Made by a program: the position numbers and the translations under genes
In this document: positions 54,734 to 62,026 of the stretch, one piece after another
Layout: every line of letters starts with the position of its first letter
Position numbering within the stretch: position 1 is the first letter of the stretch
Notes under the pieces: model-generated
What the model was told of the DNA's origin: nothing
Databases searched by the model: none
Seen by the model: only the letters and a program-made list of their open reading frames with translations
Assembly: GCA_965198855.1 (NCBI GenBank)
Contig: CBDAPZ010000001.1
Coordinates: 1,736,001 to 1,800,000 of the forward strand
Length of the DNA stretch: 64,000 bases
Source of the DNA: BOG-908 sp965198855
GTDB lineage: Bacteria > Pseudomonadota > Alphaproteobacteria > Acetobacterales > Acetobacteraceae
Direction: 5' to 3'

Positions 54734-55051
54734 ATGAGCAAGCATAAGCCCCTCCCCGATACGCTGCGCCCCTTTCCTACCGGTTGGGACGACGTGATTC
54801 TCATCTGCAAGAAATGCAGCAAGAAGCTGAATGGGGGGTTTGGGGAAGAGCAGGATGAAACGTTGCGCAAGGCGCTGCGAGGGGGGCTGAAAGAGGCGGG
54901 GAAACGCGGGCGCGTGGGGATGATCGAGGTGTCGTGCTTTGGGGTGTGCCCGAAGCGGGCGGTGACGGTGGCGATCGGGAGTGCACCGGGGGAGTTGCTG
55001 GTGGTGCCGGAAGGGTTCGATACGCGGTCGTTGGTGGCGCGGACGAGGTAG
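54734..55051 (+). CDS. Small thioredoxin-like ferredoxin-type protein
   Basis: A 105-residue protein with ILICKKCSKKLNGGFGEE near residue 18 and IEVSCFGVCPKRAVTV near residue 63, four Cys in a CxxC ... CxxxC pattern like (2Fe-2S) thioredoxin-fold ferredoxins. No membrane segment or signal. It is divergent from pntAA. The electron partner is unknown; association with transhydrogenase is suggested only by position. I start at 54734, but the ATG at 54725 is equally possible. Confidence 0.75.
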   Translation: MSKHKPLPDTLRPFPTGWDDVILICKKCSKKLNGGFGEEQDETLRKALRGGLKEAGKRGRVGMIEVSCFGVCPKRAVTVAIGSAPGELLVVPEGFDTRSLVARTR

Positions 55052-55097
55052 AAAGAAGTTCTTTTCTGAATAAAAGAACCAACAGATTTTTATTCTG
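55052..55097. repeat. GGTTC-hairpin repeat (copy E)
   Basis: Starts at the base after the ferredoxin gene stop. GTTCTTTTCT pairs with AAAAGAAC (minus-strand reading GGTTCTTTTATTCAGAAAAG), followed by an A/T-rich tail, so it may also end that transcript. Confidence 0.65.
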
Positions 55098-55146
55098 TTC
55101 ACTGGCCCAAGCACATTTGCTATTCCGTCGTGCTTAGGGGATTGGC

Positions 55147-55527
55147 ATGGAAGATCGGTATGTGCGCGCGGCGCTGGAGCGCCATTGGGCGGCTTCGGAT
55201 GCGAATGATTTCGCGGCGGAACACCAGATTTATCGAGACGACGCCGTGCTCGAATATCCTCAGTCGGGCGAGCGCATCCGCGGGCGGGAAGCAATTCAAG
55301 CGTCTCGTGCTGCACAACCGAATGCTAAACGTTTTCACGTGCGACGGATTATCGGGGCGGGCGATCTCTGGCTGACCGAGTATGTGCTGACCTATGATGG
55401 GCGGCCGTCTTTCACGGTGAGCATTATGGAGTTCATTGACGGAAAGGTCGCGCGCGAGACACAGTATTTTGGGGATCCGTTCGAGCCGGGGGCTTCGCGC
55501 GCGCAATGGGTGGAGCGGATGGCCTAA
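55147..55527 (+). CDS. SnoaL/NTF2-like domain protein
   Basis: A 126-residue protein of the nuclear-transport-factor-2-like fold: ERHWAASDANDFAAEHQIYR and EYPQSGERIRGREAIQASRA (20 residues each) match the usual cone-shaped fold of SnoaL-like proteins. No catalytic residues can be named. AGGGG lies 7 bases before the ATG. It is followed closely by an AAG-type glycosylase gene. Confidence 0.8.
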   Translation: MEDRYVRAALERHWAASDANDFAAEHQIYRDDAVLEYPQSGERIRGREAIQASRAAQPNAKRFHVRRIIGAGDLWLTEYVLTYDGRPSFTVSIMEFIDGKVARETQYFGDPFEPGASRAQWVERMA

Positions 55528-55544
55528 GTTCGGCTGCAATCACA

Positions 55545-56144
55545 ATGCGTATTTGCCGTTTGCTTAGGCGCGCGGATATTTCGATTGATACGGCGTCTCT
55601 CGCTCGTTTTCTCGTCGGCAAGATCGTGGTGCGAGAGATGCCTGAAGGCATCGTCAGCGGTCGTATCGTGGAGACCGAGGCTTACGTGCTCGGAGATGCG
55701 GCCGGACATGCCTACCGGGGGATGACGGAACGAAACCGGTCGCTGTTTCTCGATCGGGGGCACGCCTATGTTTATCTCGCCTATGGCATCTCACACATGC
55801 TGAACGTCGTGAGTGAGATGCCTGGGCTGGGCGCGGGTGTTCTGATCAGGGCGCTGGAGCCGCTCGAGGGCATTCCGGTCATGCGGATGAATCGTGGTGT
55901 CGACAACGTGCGGGATTTGGCGCGCGGCCCAGGAAGGCTTGCCGTGGCGTTGCGGATTGACCGTGGGCTCGACGGCATCGATCTTTGTCGAGAAGGTCCG
56001 TTATGGCTGGGACAGGATGACTACGAACCAGGTGAACTTGGGCAGAGTGCGCGGATCGGCATTTCAAAGAATGTGGCCTGCCTGCTGAGGTTTTACGTTC
56101 GGAATAGTCCGTTCGTCAGCGGACCCAGGTCGCTTTCGCGATGA
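55545..56144 (+). CDS. DNA-3-methyladenine glycosylase (AAG/MPG family)
   Basis: A 199-residue glycosylase of the mammalian-AAG type. The signature RIVETEAYVLGDAAGHAY near residue 40 contains the catalytic Glu, and NRSLFLDRGHAYVYLAYG, HMLNVVSE and VLIRALEPLEG are the DNA and base-binding motifs. It removes alkylated or deaminated purines. The start is uncertain: I use ATG 55545 (RICRLLRRADI); the ATG at 55506 overlaps the SnoaL gene. This family is different in fold from the AlkA-like protein at 34.5 kb. Confidence 0.88.
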   Translation: MRICRLLRRADISIDTASLARFLVGKIVVREMPEGIVSGRIVETEAYVLGDAAGHAYRGMTERNRSLFLDRGHAYVYLAYGISHMLNVVSEMPGLGAGVLIRALEPLEGIPVMRMNRGVDNVRDLARGPGRLAVALRIDRGLDGIDLCREGPLWLGQDDYEPGELGQSARIGISKNVACLLRFYVRNSPFVSGPRSLSR

Positions 56145-56167
56145 CGTGCCGCAGCGGTCGTGCTGCT

Positions 56168-56210
56168 CACCGTAGGCCGGGGCAACGCGGGTTTCACCCG
56201 GCTAACGGTG
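56168..56210. terminator. Terminator between convergent glycosylase and SDR genes
   Basis: CACCGT (56168) ... AACGGTG and GGCCGGG ... CCCGGC form an interrupted stem of about 14 pairs. It sits between convergent genes ending at 56144 and 56211 and can act in both directions. Confidence 0.6.
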
Positions 56211-57134
56211 CTACTCGAAGGTGACGCCTGTTAGCTTTTCCGAGGCCGCCCATAGTTTTGCCGCAACATCGGAGGCTAGTGCCTGGCGGCTTACCTTGGC
56301 GGGACCTGGTGGGCCTCTGAACTCGTTCAGGTGTGCGGGGCCGAAATACGCGCCGCCGTTGACGGATGGCATTGTTGCGGCCATCAGCGTTGGTAGCGCG
56401 CCCGCGGCGGCGGAGTGGCCGATCAGGTTCACCATGATGGGGAGCACGTTGCGCTCGAGGATGTTGCCGCCCAGGGCTGGGCCGTTGGCGACGAGGTCGG
56501 TGCGGGCGATGCCCGGGTGGGCGGCGACGCTGGTGAGACCCCAGGCTTTTGCCTTGCTGCGGCGATCGAGCTCGATGGCGAACATCAGCATTGCGAGCTT
56601 GGTTTGCGAATAGACGGGCCAGGGCTTGTAACCCTGGTCGTAGTTGAGGTCGTCGAGGCGGATTTGGCCGGAGCGATGGGCGACGCTGGAGAGTTGCACG
56701 ATTCGGGCGTTGGCGGCTTTCAGGAGGGGGAGCAGTTTGGCGGTGAGGGCGACATGGGAGAGGTAGTTGGTGCCGAATTGCTTTTCGAAGCCGTCTTGGG
56801 TGGTTTCGCGTTTGGGGATGGCCATCACGCCGGCGTTGTTGATGAGGATATCGATGGGGCGGCCGGCGGCGAGGAGGCGATCGGCGAAGGAAGAGACTGA
56901 GGCGAGGCTGGCGAGGTCGAGATTTTCGAAACGCAGGTTAGCGGCGGGGTGGCGGTTGCGGATGAGGGCCTCGGCGGCTTGACCCTTGCTCGGGGTGCGG
57001 CCGGCCAGGACGATTTCGGCGCCTGCTCCGGCTAGGGCCAGGGCAGTCTCCAGGCCGAGGCCGCCGGTGGCGCCGGTGATAACGGCGAGTTTGCCTGTCT
57101 GTTCGGGGATGTCGGCTGTGGTCCAGGTCGCCAT
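56211..57134 (-). CDS. Short-chain dehydrogenase/reductase
   Basis: A 307-residue SDR, retinol-dehydrogenase-like. The nucleotide loop is VITGATGGLGLETALALAG near residue 19, the NNAG motif (INNAGVMA) near residue 98, and the catalytic Ser/Tyr-x-x-x-Lys region is SSVAHRSG ... YSQTKLAML near residue 175. The substrate is unknown. AGAGG lies before the ATG at 57134. It is divergent from a TetR-family regulator, which suggests that the regulator controls it. Confidence 0.9.
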   Translation of the reverse strand: MATWTTADIPEQTGKLAVITGATGGLGLETALALAGAGAEIVLAGRTPSKGQAAEALIRNRHPAANLRFENLDLASLASVSSFADRLLAAGRPIDILINNAGVMAIPKRETTQDGFEKQFGTNYLSHVALTAKLLPLLKAANARIVQLSSVAHRSGQIRLDDLNYDQGYKPWPVYSQTKLAMLMFAIELDRRSKAKAWGLTSVAAHPGIARTDLVANGPALGGNILERNVLPIMVNLIGHSAAAGALPTLMAATMPSVNGGAYFGPAHLNEFRGPPGPAKVSRQALASDVAAKLWAASEKLTGVTFE

Positions 57135-57184
57135 ATTTGCTAGCCTCTGGTTTCGGATTTTACGGGAGCAGCTGCGTGTGATAT

Positions 57185-57201
57185 TATGCACTCAGTGCAT
57201 A
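57185..57201. promoter_or_regulatory. Likely TetR operator
   Basis: TATGCACTCAGTGCATA is a perfect palindrome about a central C, in the gap between the SDR and the TetR gene and one base before the TetR start codon. It has the form of a TetR-dimer operator and could control both genes. Confidence 0.65.
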
Positions 57202-57202
57202 T

Positions 57203-57808
57203 ATGCAAGGCGTGCAAGTTATTAGATCATCTTCCTCTGAGGGATTACGGGCGCGGAAGCGGGCGAAGATACTTGCCCGGATACAGGGCGAGGCCATGCG
57301 GCTTTTCATCGAGCGCGGGTTTGAGGCGACGACGCTAGATGACATCGCGGAGGCCGCGGAAGTGTCGCGGCGGAGTTTGTTCGCCTATTTCGACTCCAAG
57401 GAGGAGATTGTCTTTTCCCATAAAGGGGATTTTCCGAGGCTGATCAGTGAGGCCGTAGGGCGGCGTCCGGCGGAGGAGAAACTGCTGGATATCGTTGAGC
57501 ATGCGTTGGCGGATGTGGGGGCGGGTTATGTCACGGCACAGACGCGCGATCTGGCTCGACTGATCTGCGACACACCGGCGCTTCGGGCGCGTGACCAAGC
57601 GAAGTATGAGTTGGTGGAACGGGCGTTGGCTAAAGCGTTGTCGGATCGCAAGGGTTTGCCGGAGACGGATGTGGCCTGCCGGGTGACTGCGGCAATTGCT
57701 GTCGGGATTATGAAGTTGGCGTTTGCGGATTGGCTAGAGGGTGGGGAGGCTTATCCGGAGGGGCATTTTAGAGGAGCGTTTGAGGCGCTTCGGCGAATTG
57801 CGGGTTAG
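57203..57808 (+). CDS. TetR-family transcriptional regulator
   Basis: A 201-residue repressor. The helix-turn-helix is in FEATTLDDIAEAAEVSRRSL and FAYFDSKEEIVF near residues 38-68; the C-terminal domain is helical and diverged. The start at 57203 abuts the operator, so a downstream GTG at 57212 could be the true start. It probably regulates the divergent SDR. A partial copy of its sequence occurs at 58.5 kb. Confidence 0.88.
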   Translation: MQGVQVIRSSSSEGLRARKRAKILARIQGEAMRLFIERGFEATTLDDIAEAAEVSRRSLFAYFDSKEEIVFSHKGDFPRLISEAVGRRPAEEKLLDIVEHALADVGAGYVTAQTRDLARLICDTPALRARDQAKYELVERALAKALSDRKGLPETDVACRVTAAIAVGIMKLAFADWLEGGEAYPEGHFRGAFEALRRIAG

Positions 57809-57943
57809 ATTGAACAGCGCCGAGTATGCGTTATGGAGGCATTTGGGGCGGATTTCTTATCCAACTCTTTTGTGACGCGGCTAGACGTGGCGGAAATGAA
57901 ATCTGCCCCACGCCTACTGCGCTTAGCGCGGCATTGAGCGCGC

Positions 57944-58372
57944 TCAAACCGGATCAGACCAGCCAGCCTTGCGGAAACTCTGAAGGGGCGGGTAGGAGTC
58001 AAGGTTACGCAGGCCGGCACCCTTTTCGTAGACGAACAACCCGAGCCAAAGCGTCAAGAGAGTTCCAAACCCGCCTACGATCGTTGTCCAACCACGCGAA
58101 GGGAACTCTGTCCCCGCAACAATCGCGCCGATCATCGTTGCAGTGCCGACTGCCAGCGCTACAAGCCGGTTTCGGGCTTGGCATCGCGCGCATCGCGGAA
58201 CTGGAATATGCACCGTAACATTCTGCCAACCGCGCGTTACGGAAAAGCCTTTGGCGTCGGCATGCCGCCTTTTAGAAATGCTCAGTTTGCGGATGTAAAG
58301 GCACGCCTTGTCGGCCTGTGCGCCACATTGCCAGCAGGTCTTACTCTCGATGGTTCCGACGCTAGCATCCAT
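57944..58372 (-). CDS. Hypothetical zinc-ribbon membrane protein
   Basis: A 142-residue protein with two Cys pairs in the N-terminal half, CWQCGAQADKAC near residue 13 and PRCARCQARN near residue 58, and two membrane helices (LVALAVGTATMIGAIVAG near residue 70; TTIVGGFGTLLTLWLGLFV near residue 95). The Cys pairs suggest a zinc ribbon, with the soluble part before the helices. No ribosome site is obvious. Function unknown. Confidence 0.55.
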   Translation of the reverse strand: MDASVGTIESKTCWQCGAQADKACLYIRKLSISKRRHADAKGFSVTRGWQNVTVHIPVPRCARCQARNRLVALAVGTATMIGAIVAGTEFPSRGWTTIVGGFGTLLTLWLGLFVYEKGAGLRNLDSYPPLQSFRKAGWSDPV

Positions 58373-58488
58373 AATACAGCTTCAATGCCCTCGCCCCTCA
58401 ATCGGTTCGAAACGGTTGGCCTCGGCCCGGCACATCACTCTGCTCACGCGTTTCGTTTCGGAGAACGATTGGCCCGGGTCGATCTGAC

Positions 58489-58557
58489 GCGGGCTATGTC
58501 ACGCCACAGACGCTCGATCCAGCTCAGCCGATCTGCGACACACCAGCGCTTCGGGTG
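58489..58557 (+). pseudogene. Fragment of a TetR-regulator gene
   Basis: GCGGGCTATGTCACGCCACA (58489 on) through to TGCGACACACCAGCGCTTCG matches 57531-57599 inside the TetR gene without gaps at about 60 of 69 positions. No reading frame extends further. It looks like the remains of a second copy of that gene or a partial duplication. Confidence 0.75.
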
Positions 58558-58700
58558 AGAAGTTTAGTTCTCGCGGTGTCTTTAACCAAAACGAATGTCG
58601 GCTCGCCTCGATAGCCCACCTTTCTATCGACGAAGAACCTCATCCTACCTTCATCCACAACGCAATGGCGAAATCTTTGTCGCACATTAGTGTAGAGGAA

Positions 58701-58745
58701 CAAAAGTTTTTTGGTTCTTTTTTAAAAAAAGAACTGGTTGCTTGC
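58701..58745. repeat. GGTTC-hairpin repeat (copy F)
   Basis: Begins AAAAGTTTTTTGGTTC and forms GTTCTTTTTT/AAAAAAAGAAC, then TGGTTGCTTGCC. It is the most canonical copy and abuts the ABC1 gene stop. Confidence 0.8.
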
Positions 58746-58746
58746 C

Positions 58747-60126
58747 TTACTGCGAGATAGGGACGCCGGCTTCTGCGAGGGCGGTGGCTTGGCGGGCGGC
58801 TAGGTCTTGTTCGTTGAAGCCGTCGATGAGTTCGTGGAACATGCGGTGCCAGTTTAGTTTGGCGCCCAAGCGGAGGAAGACGGAGCCTAGGCCGATGGCG
58901 GAACGGTCCATGAGGACGAATTCGCGGGGGGGCTTCACGCCGCCGGTGCGTTGCAGGCCGGCATGGACTTTTTGGGCGATCTCTCGGCCGTATTGGGGGT
59001 CATTGGATTCCTGGATGAGACGTTCGCGGTCTTGAATGAGAGGCTCGTAGAGGAAGCGGGCCCATTGATTCAGCACGTCGGTCTTTTCGCGGGAGAGGCC
59101 AACGAAACCCCATTGCTCGTAGGCCTGGTGGGCTTTTTCTTCGTCGTTGTCTCGGATGCCTTCGAAAAGATCGATGACGCCGCGGAGGAAATGCGGTCGG
59201 AAGACGCGGATGGCGCCGAAATCGAGGAGGTTGATGCCGTTGTCGGGGCGGACCTGGTAGTTTCCGAGATGCGGGTCGCCATGGACGACGCCGAAGCGAT
59301 AGAGCGGGATGTACCAGGCGCTGAAGAGGGCGCGGGCGATGTCGTTGCGGACTTCCTGCGGCGGGTCTTCGTCGACGACGCTTTGCAGGGCGCGGCCTGG
59401 GAGCCAGGTCATGGTGAGGAGGCGTTTGGTGGAGAAACCGATGTGCGGGACAGGGACGGTGACGCGGGGTTCGTTCGCCAGCATGATTGTGTAGAGGCGC
59501 ATCTGTGCGGCTTCGCGAAGGTAGTCGACTTCTTCGCGGAGGCGTTCGGAGAGCTCCTTGTAGATTTCCTCGTTTTGAATCGCGTTGTCCATGCGGTGAT
59601 AGACGGAGAGGGCGAGGCGAAGCTGGCGGAGGTCGGCTTCGACGACGCTGGGCATGTCGGGATATTGGAGTTTGCAGGCGACGTCTTCGCCGTTGGGAAG
59701 TCGGGCGCGGTGGACCTGGCCGAGGCTGGCGGCGGCGGCGGCCTCCTGGCCGAACTCGGCGAATTTGGTTTGCCAGTTGGCGCCGAGTTCGGCGGACATG
59801 CGGCGGCGTACGAAGGCCCAGCCCATAGGGGGGGCGTTGGCTTGGAGCTGGGCAAGTTCGGCGGCGTATTCGGGAGGTAATGCGTCGGGGACGGTGGAGA
59901 GGAACTGGGCCACTTTCATGAGCGGACCTTTAAGGCCGCCGAGGATGGCTTTGAGATCTTCGGCGTGGGCGCCGCGATTGGTTTTGATGCCGAAGACGCG
60001 TTCGCCGGCGACGCGGGCGGCGATACCGCCGACGGCGCCGGAGGTGCGGGCCATGCGGCGCATTTCACCGAAGAAATTGGACCCGGTCTCTTTTGCAGTG
60101 GAAGGCGGGACCGTTGGCTCAGCCAT
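58747..60126 (-). CDS. ABC1/AarF (UbiB-like) atypical kinase family protein
   Basis: A 459-residue member of the ABC1 family, whose members support ubiquinone biosynthesis. The N-terminal motif reads LMKVAQFLST, so the usual KxGQ is KxAQ here. The Ala/Ser-rich loop AAAAASLGQVHRARL, the VACKLQYP lysine, HGDPHLGNY and LLDFGAIR are intact kinase-fold motifs. It overlaps the oligoendopeptidase gene by 8 bases. No transmembrane helix is obvious. Function in quinone metabolism is inferred from the family only. Confidence 0.88.
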   Translation of the reverse strand: MAEPTVPPSTAKETGSNFFGEMRRMARTSGAVGGIAARVAGERVFGIKTNRGAHAEDLKAILGGLKGPLMKVAQFLSTVPDALPPEYAAELAQLQANAPPMGWAFVRRRMSAELGANWQTKFAEFGQEAAAAASLGQVHRARLPNGEDVACKLQYPDMPSVVEADLRQLRLALSVYHRMDNAIQNEEIYKELSERLREEVDYLREAAQMRLYTIMLANEPRVTVPVPHIGFSTKRLLTMTWLPGRALQSVVDEDPPQEVRNDIARALFSAWYIPLYRFGVVHGDPHLGNYQVRPDNGINLLDFGAIRVFRPHFLRGVIDLFEGIRDNDEEKAHQAYEQWGFVGLSREKTDVLNQWARFLYEPLIQDRERLIQESNDPQYGREIAQKVHAGLQRTGGVKPPREFVLMDRSAIGLGSVFLRLGAKLNWHRMFHELIDGFNEQDLAARQATALAEAGVPISQ

Positions 60127-61930
60127 GCTCGGCTGCTTCCAGTTCGTCGATGAAGCCGGAAATGACGTCGAGGCCGCGGCGCCAGAAGGCAGGGTCGGAG
60201 GCGTCGAGGCCGAAGGGGGCGAGGAGGTCGCGGTGGAGTTTGGTACCGCCGGCGCGGAGCATTTCTTTGTATTTTTCCTGGAAGTCGGGGTGGCCGGATT
60301 GGAAGACGGCGTAGAGGGCGTTCACCAGGCAGTCGCCGAAGGCATAGGCGTAGACATAGAACGGCGAGTGGATGAAGTGCGGGATGTAGGCCCAGTAGAT
60401 GGCGTATTCGGGGGTGAACTCGAAGACAGGGCCTAGGCTTTCTCGTTGCACTTGGAGCCAGATTTCGCCGATCTTTTCGGGGAGGAGTTCGCCTTTGCGG
60501 CGTTCTTCATGGATCAGGGATTCGAAGCGATAGAAGGCAATCTGGCGAACCACCGTGTTGAGCATGTCCTCCACTTTTCCGGCGAGCATCAGGCGGCGGC
60601 GGGCGGGGTCGGTTTCGCTGTCGAGGAGCGAGCGGAAGGTGAGCATTTCGCCGAAGACGCTGGCGGTTTCGGCCAGTGTGAGAGGCGTGCCGGACATCAG
60701 GTGGCCCTGCTTGCCGGCGAGCACCTGATGGACGCCGTGGCCCAGTTCGTGGGCGAGGGTCATGACGTCGCGGGTGCGGCCGTGGAAGTTCATGAGGATG
60801 TAGGGGTGCACGGAGGGGACGGTGGAGTGCGAGAAGGCACCGCCGGATTTGCCGTCACGCAGGGCGGCGTCGATCCATTTCTTGGCGAAGAAATCGGCGC
60901 CGACGGCACCTAGTTCGGGGTCGAAGCTGGTATAGGCGCGCAGCACGCGGGCTTCGGCTTCCGGCCAGCTGACTTTGCGGTCGTCATCACCGGGAAGCGG
61001 GGCGTTGCGATCCCAGTGCTGGAGTTTCTCGAGGCCGAGCCATTTCGCCTTGAGCGCGTAATAGCGGTGGGACAAACGGGGGAAATCAGAGGTGACGGCG
61101 CTGACCAGGGCGTCGACGACTTCGTCTTCGACGACGTTGGAGAGGTTGCGCTCGGTTTCCGGGCGCGGGAATTTACGCCAGGTGTCAAGGATCTCCTTGT
61201 CCTTGGCGAGGGTGTTGGTGATCAGCGAGAATAGTTTTTCGCGGTCGGAAAAAGCCTGGGCAACGGCGAGGGCTGCCGTTTCGCGTATATTCCGGTCGGG
61301 ATCGGACAGCTTGTTGAGCACGGCGTTGACGCTGAGCTGCTCGCCGGCAAAGGGGATGCGCATGCCGGCGATGGTTTCGTCGAACAGGCGGCTCCAGGCG
61401 GCGCGGCCGGAGACGTCGCGTTCGTGGACGAAGCGCTCGAGCTCGTCGGAAAGCTGGTGGTCGCGCCAGACGCGGAGGTCGCGCAAATAGGGGCGCCAGT
61501 GCGCGAAGGCGGGGTCTGCGAATTTTGCTTCGAGCACCTGGTCGTCGAGGCGGTTGAGTTCCAGGCGGAAGAACAGCGTGTTCGCGCTGATGGTGGTGCA
61601 GCGCTCCATCATCACCTGGTAAAATTGGCCGGCGGTGGCGTTGGTGCTGTCGGCGCTGAAGAGAAGCTGCGCGTAGGACATCACACGGCCGAGGATCTCG
61701 TCGATCGACTGGTAGGTTTCCATCGCGGCGGCGAGCTCGGCGCCCGGCATGGCAGCCAGGTGGCCGGCGTGGGTGTCGGCGAAGGCTTTCGACTCGGTCT
61801 CAACGCGCGCCAAGTCAGCCTCGATCCTGGGGCTTTCTGGGCTGTCATAGAGATCGGACAGATCCCAGGAGGGCAGGTCTTCATCGGTGGAGGCGAGAGA
61901 GAGGGCGCCGTCAGGGGCTGAGCACGTCAT
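60119..61930 (-). CDS. pepF: Oligoendopeptidase F family metallopeptidase (M3)
   Basis: A 603-residue peptidase. The zinc motif HELGHGVHQ with the later Glu ligand (LAETASVFGEML) is near residue 385; the N-terminal part is the helical substrate domain (WDLSDLYDSPESPRIEADL, core WDLSDLYDS). M3 enzymes hydrolyse short peptides in the cytoplasm, in line with the peptide ABC transporter elsewhere in the window. It is followed by the ABC1 gene with an 8-base overlap. Confidence 0.93.
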   Translation of the reverse strand: MTCSAPDGALSLASTDEDLPSWDLSDLYDSPESPRIEADLARVETESKAFADTHAGHLAAMPGAELAAAMETYQSIDEILGRVMSYAQLLFSADSTNATAGQFYQVMMERCTTISANTLFFRLELNRLDDQVLEAKFADPAFAHWRPYLRDLRVWRDHQLSDELERFVHERDVSGRAAWSRLFDETIAGMRIPFAGEQLSVNAVLNKLSDPDRNIRETAALAVAQAFSDREKLFSLITNTLAKDKEILDTWRKFPRPETERNLSNVVEDEVVDALVSAVTSDFPRLSHRYYALKAKWLGLEKLQHWDRNAPLPGDDDRKVSWPEAEARVLRAYTSFDPELGAVGADFFAKKWIDAALRDGKSGGAFSHSTVPSVHPYILMNFHGRTRDVMTLAHELGHGVHQVLAGKQGHLMSGTPLTLAETASVFGEMLTFRSLLDSETDPARRRLMLAGKVEDMLNTVVRQIAFYRFESLIHEERRKGELLPEKIGEIWLQVQRESLGPVFEFTPEYAIYWAYIPHFIHSPFYVYAYAFGDCLVNALYAVFQSGHPDFQEKYKEMLRAGGTKLHRDLLAPFGLDASDPAFWRRGLDVISGFIDELEAAEHG

Positions 61931-62026
61931 GTTAGGTCCTCTGGAACATACGCCTATGTAAGCGCTGGGGAGGTTAAGGCCAGAGGCGCGGGCTGCGGCG
62001 CACGCGAAGATGCAGCCGCCGGTAGA

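Larger units (their letters stand above)
58373..58746. other. Gene-poor stretch with a TetR-gene remnant
   Basis: About 370 bases without an intact gene. It holds the remnant at 58489-58557 and a repeat copy at 58701-58745. A 39-codon minus-strand frame (MRFFVDRKVGYRGEP...) lies between them; it has a weak AAGGTAGG upstream but no family, and I do not call it. Confidence 0.6.

Noticed and set aside
58561..58700. 39-codon minus-strand frame (MRFFVDRKVG...)
   Set aside because: Weak ribosome site, no family and partial overlap with a gene remnant; not called.
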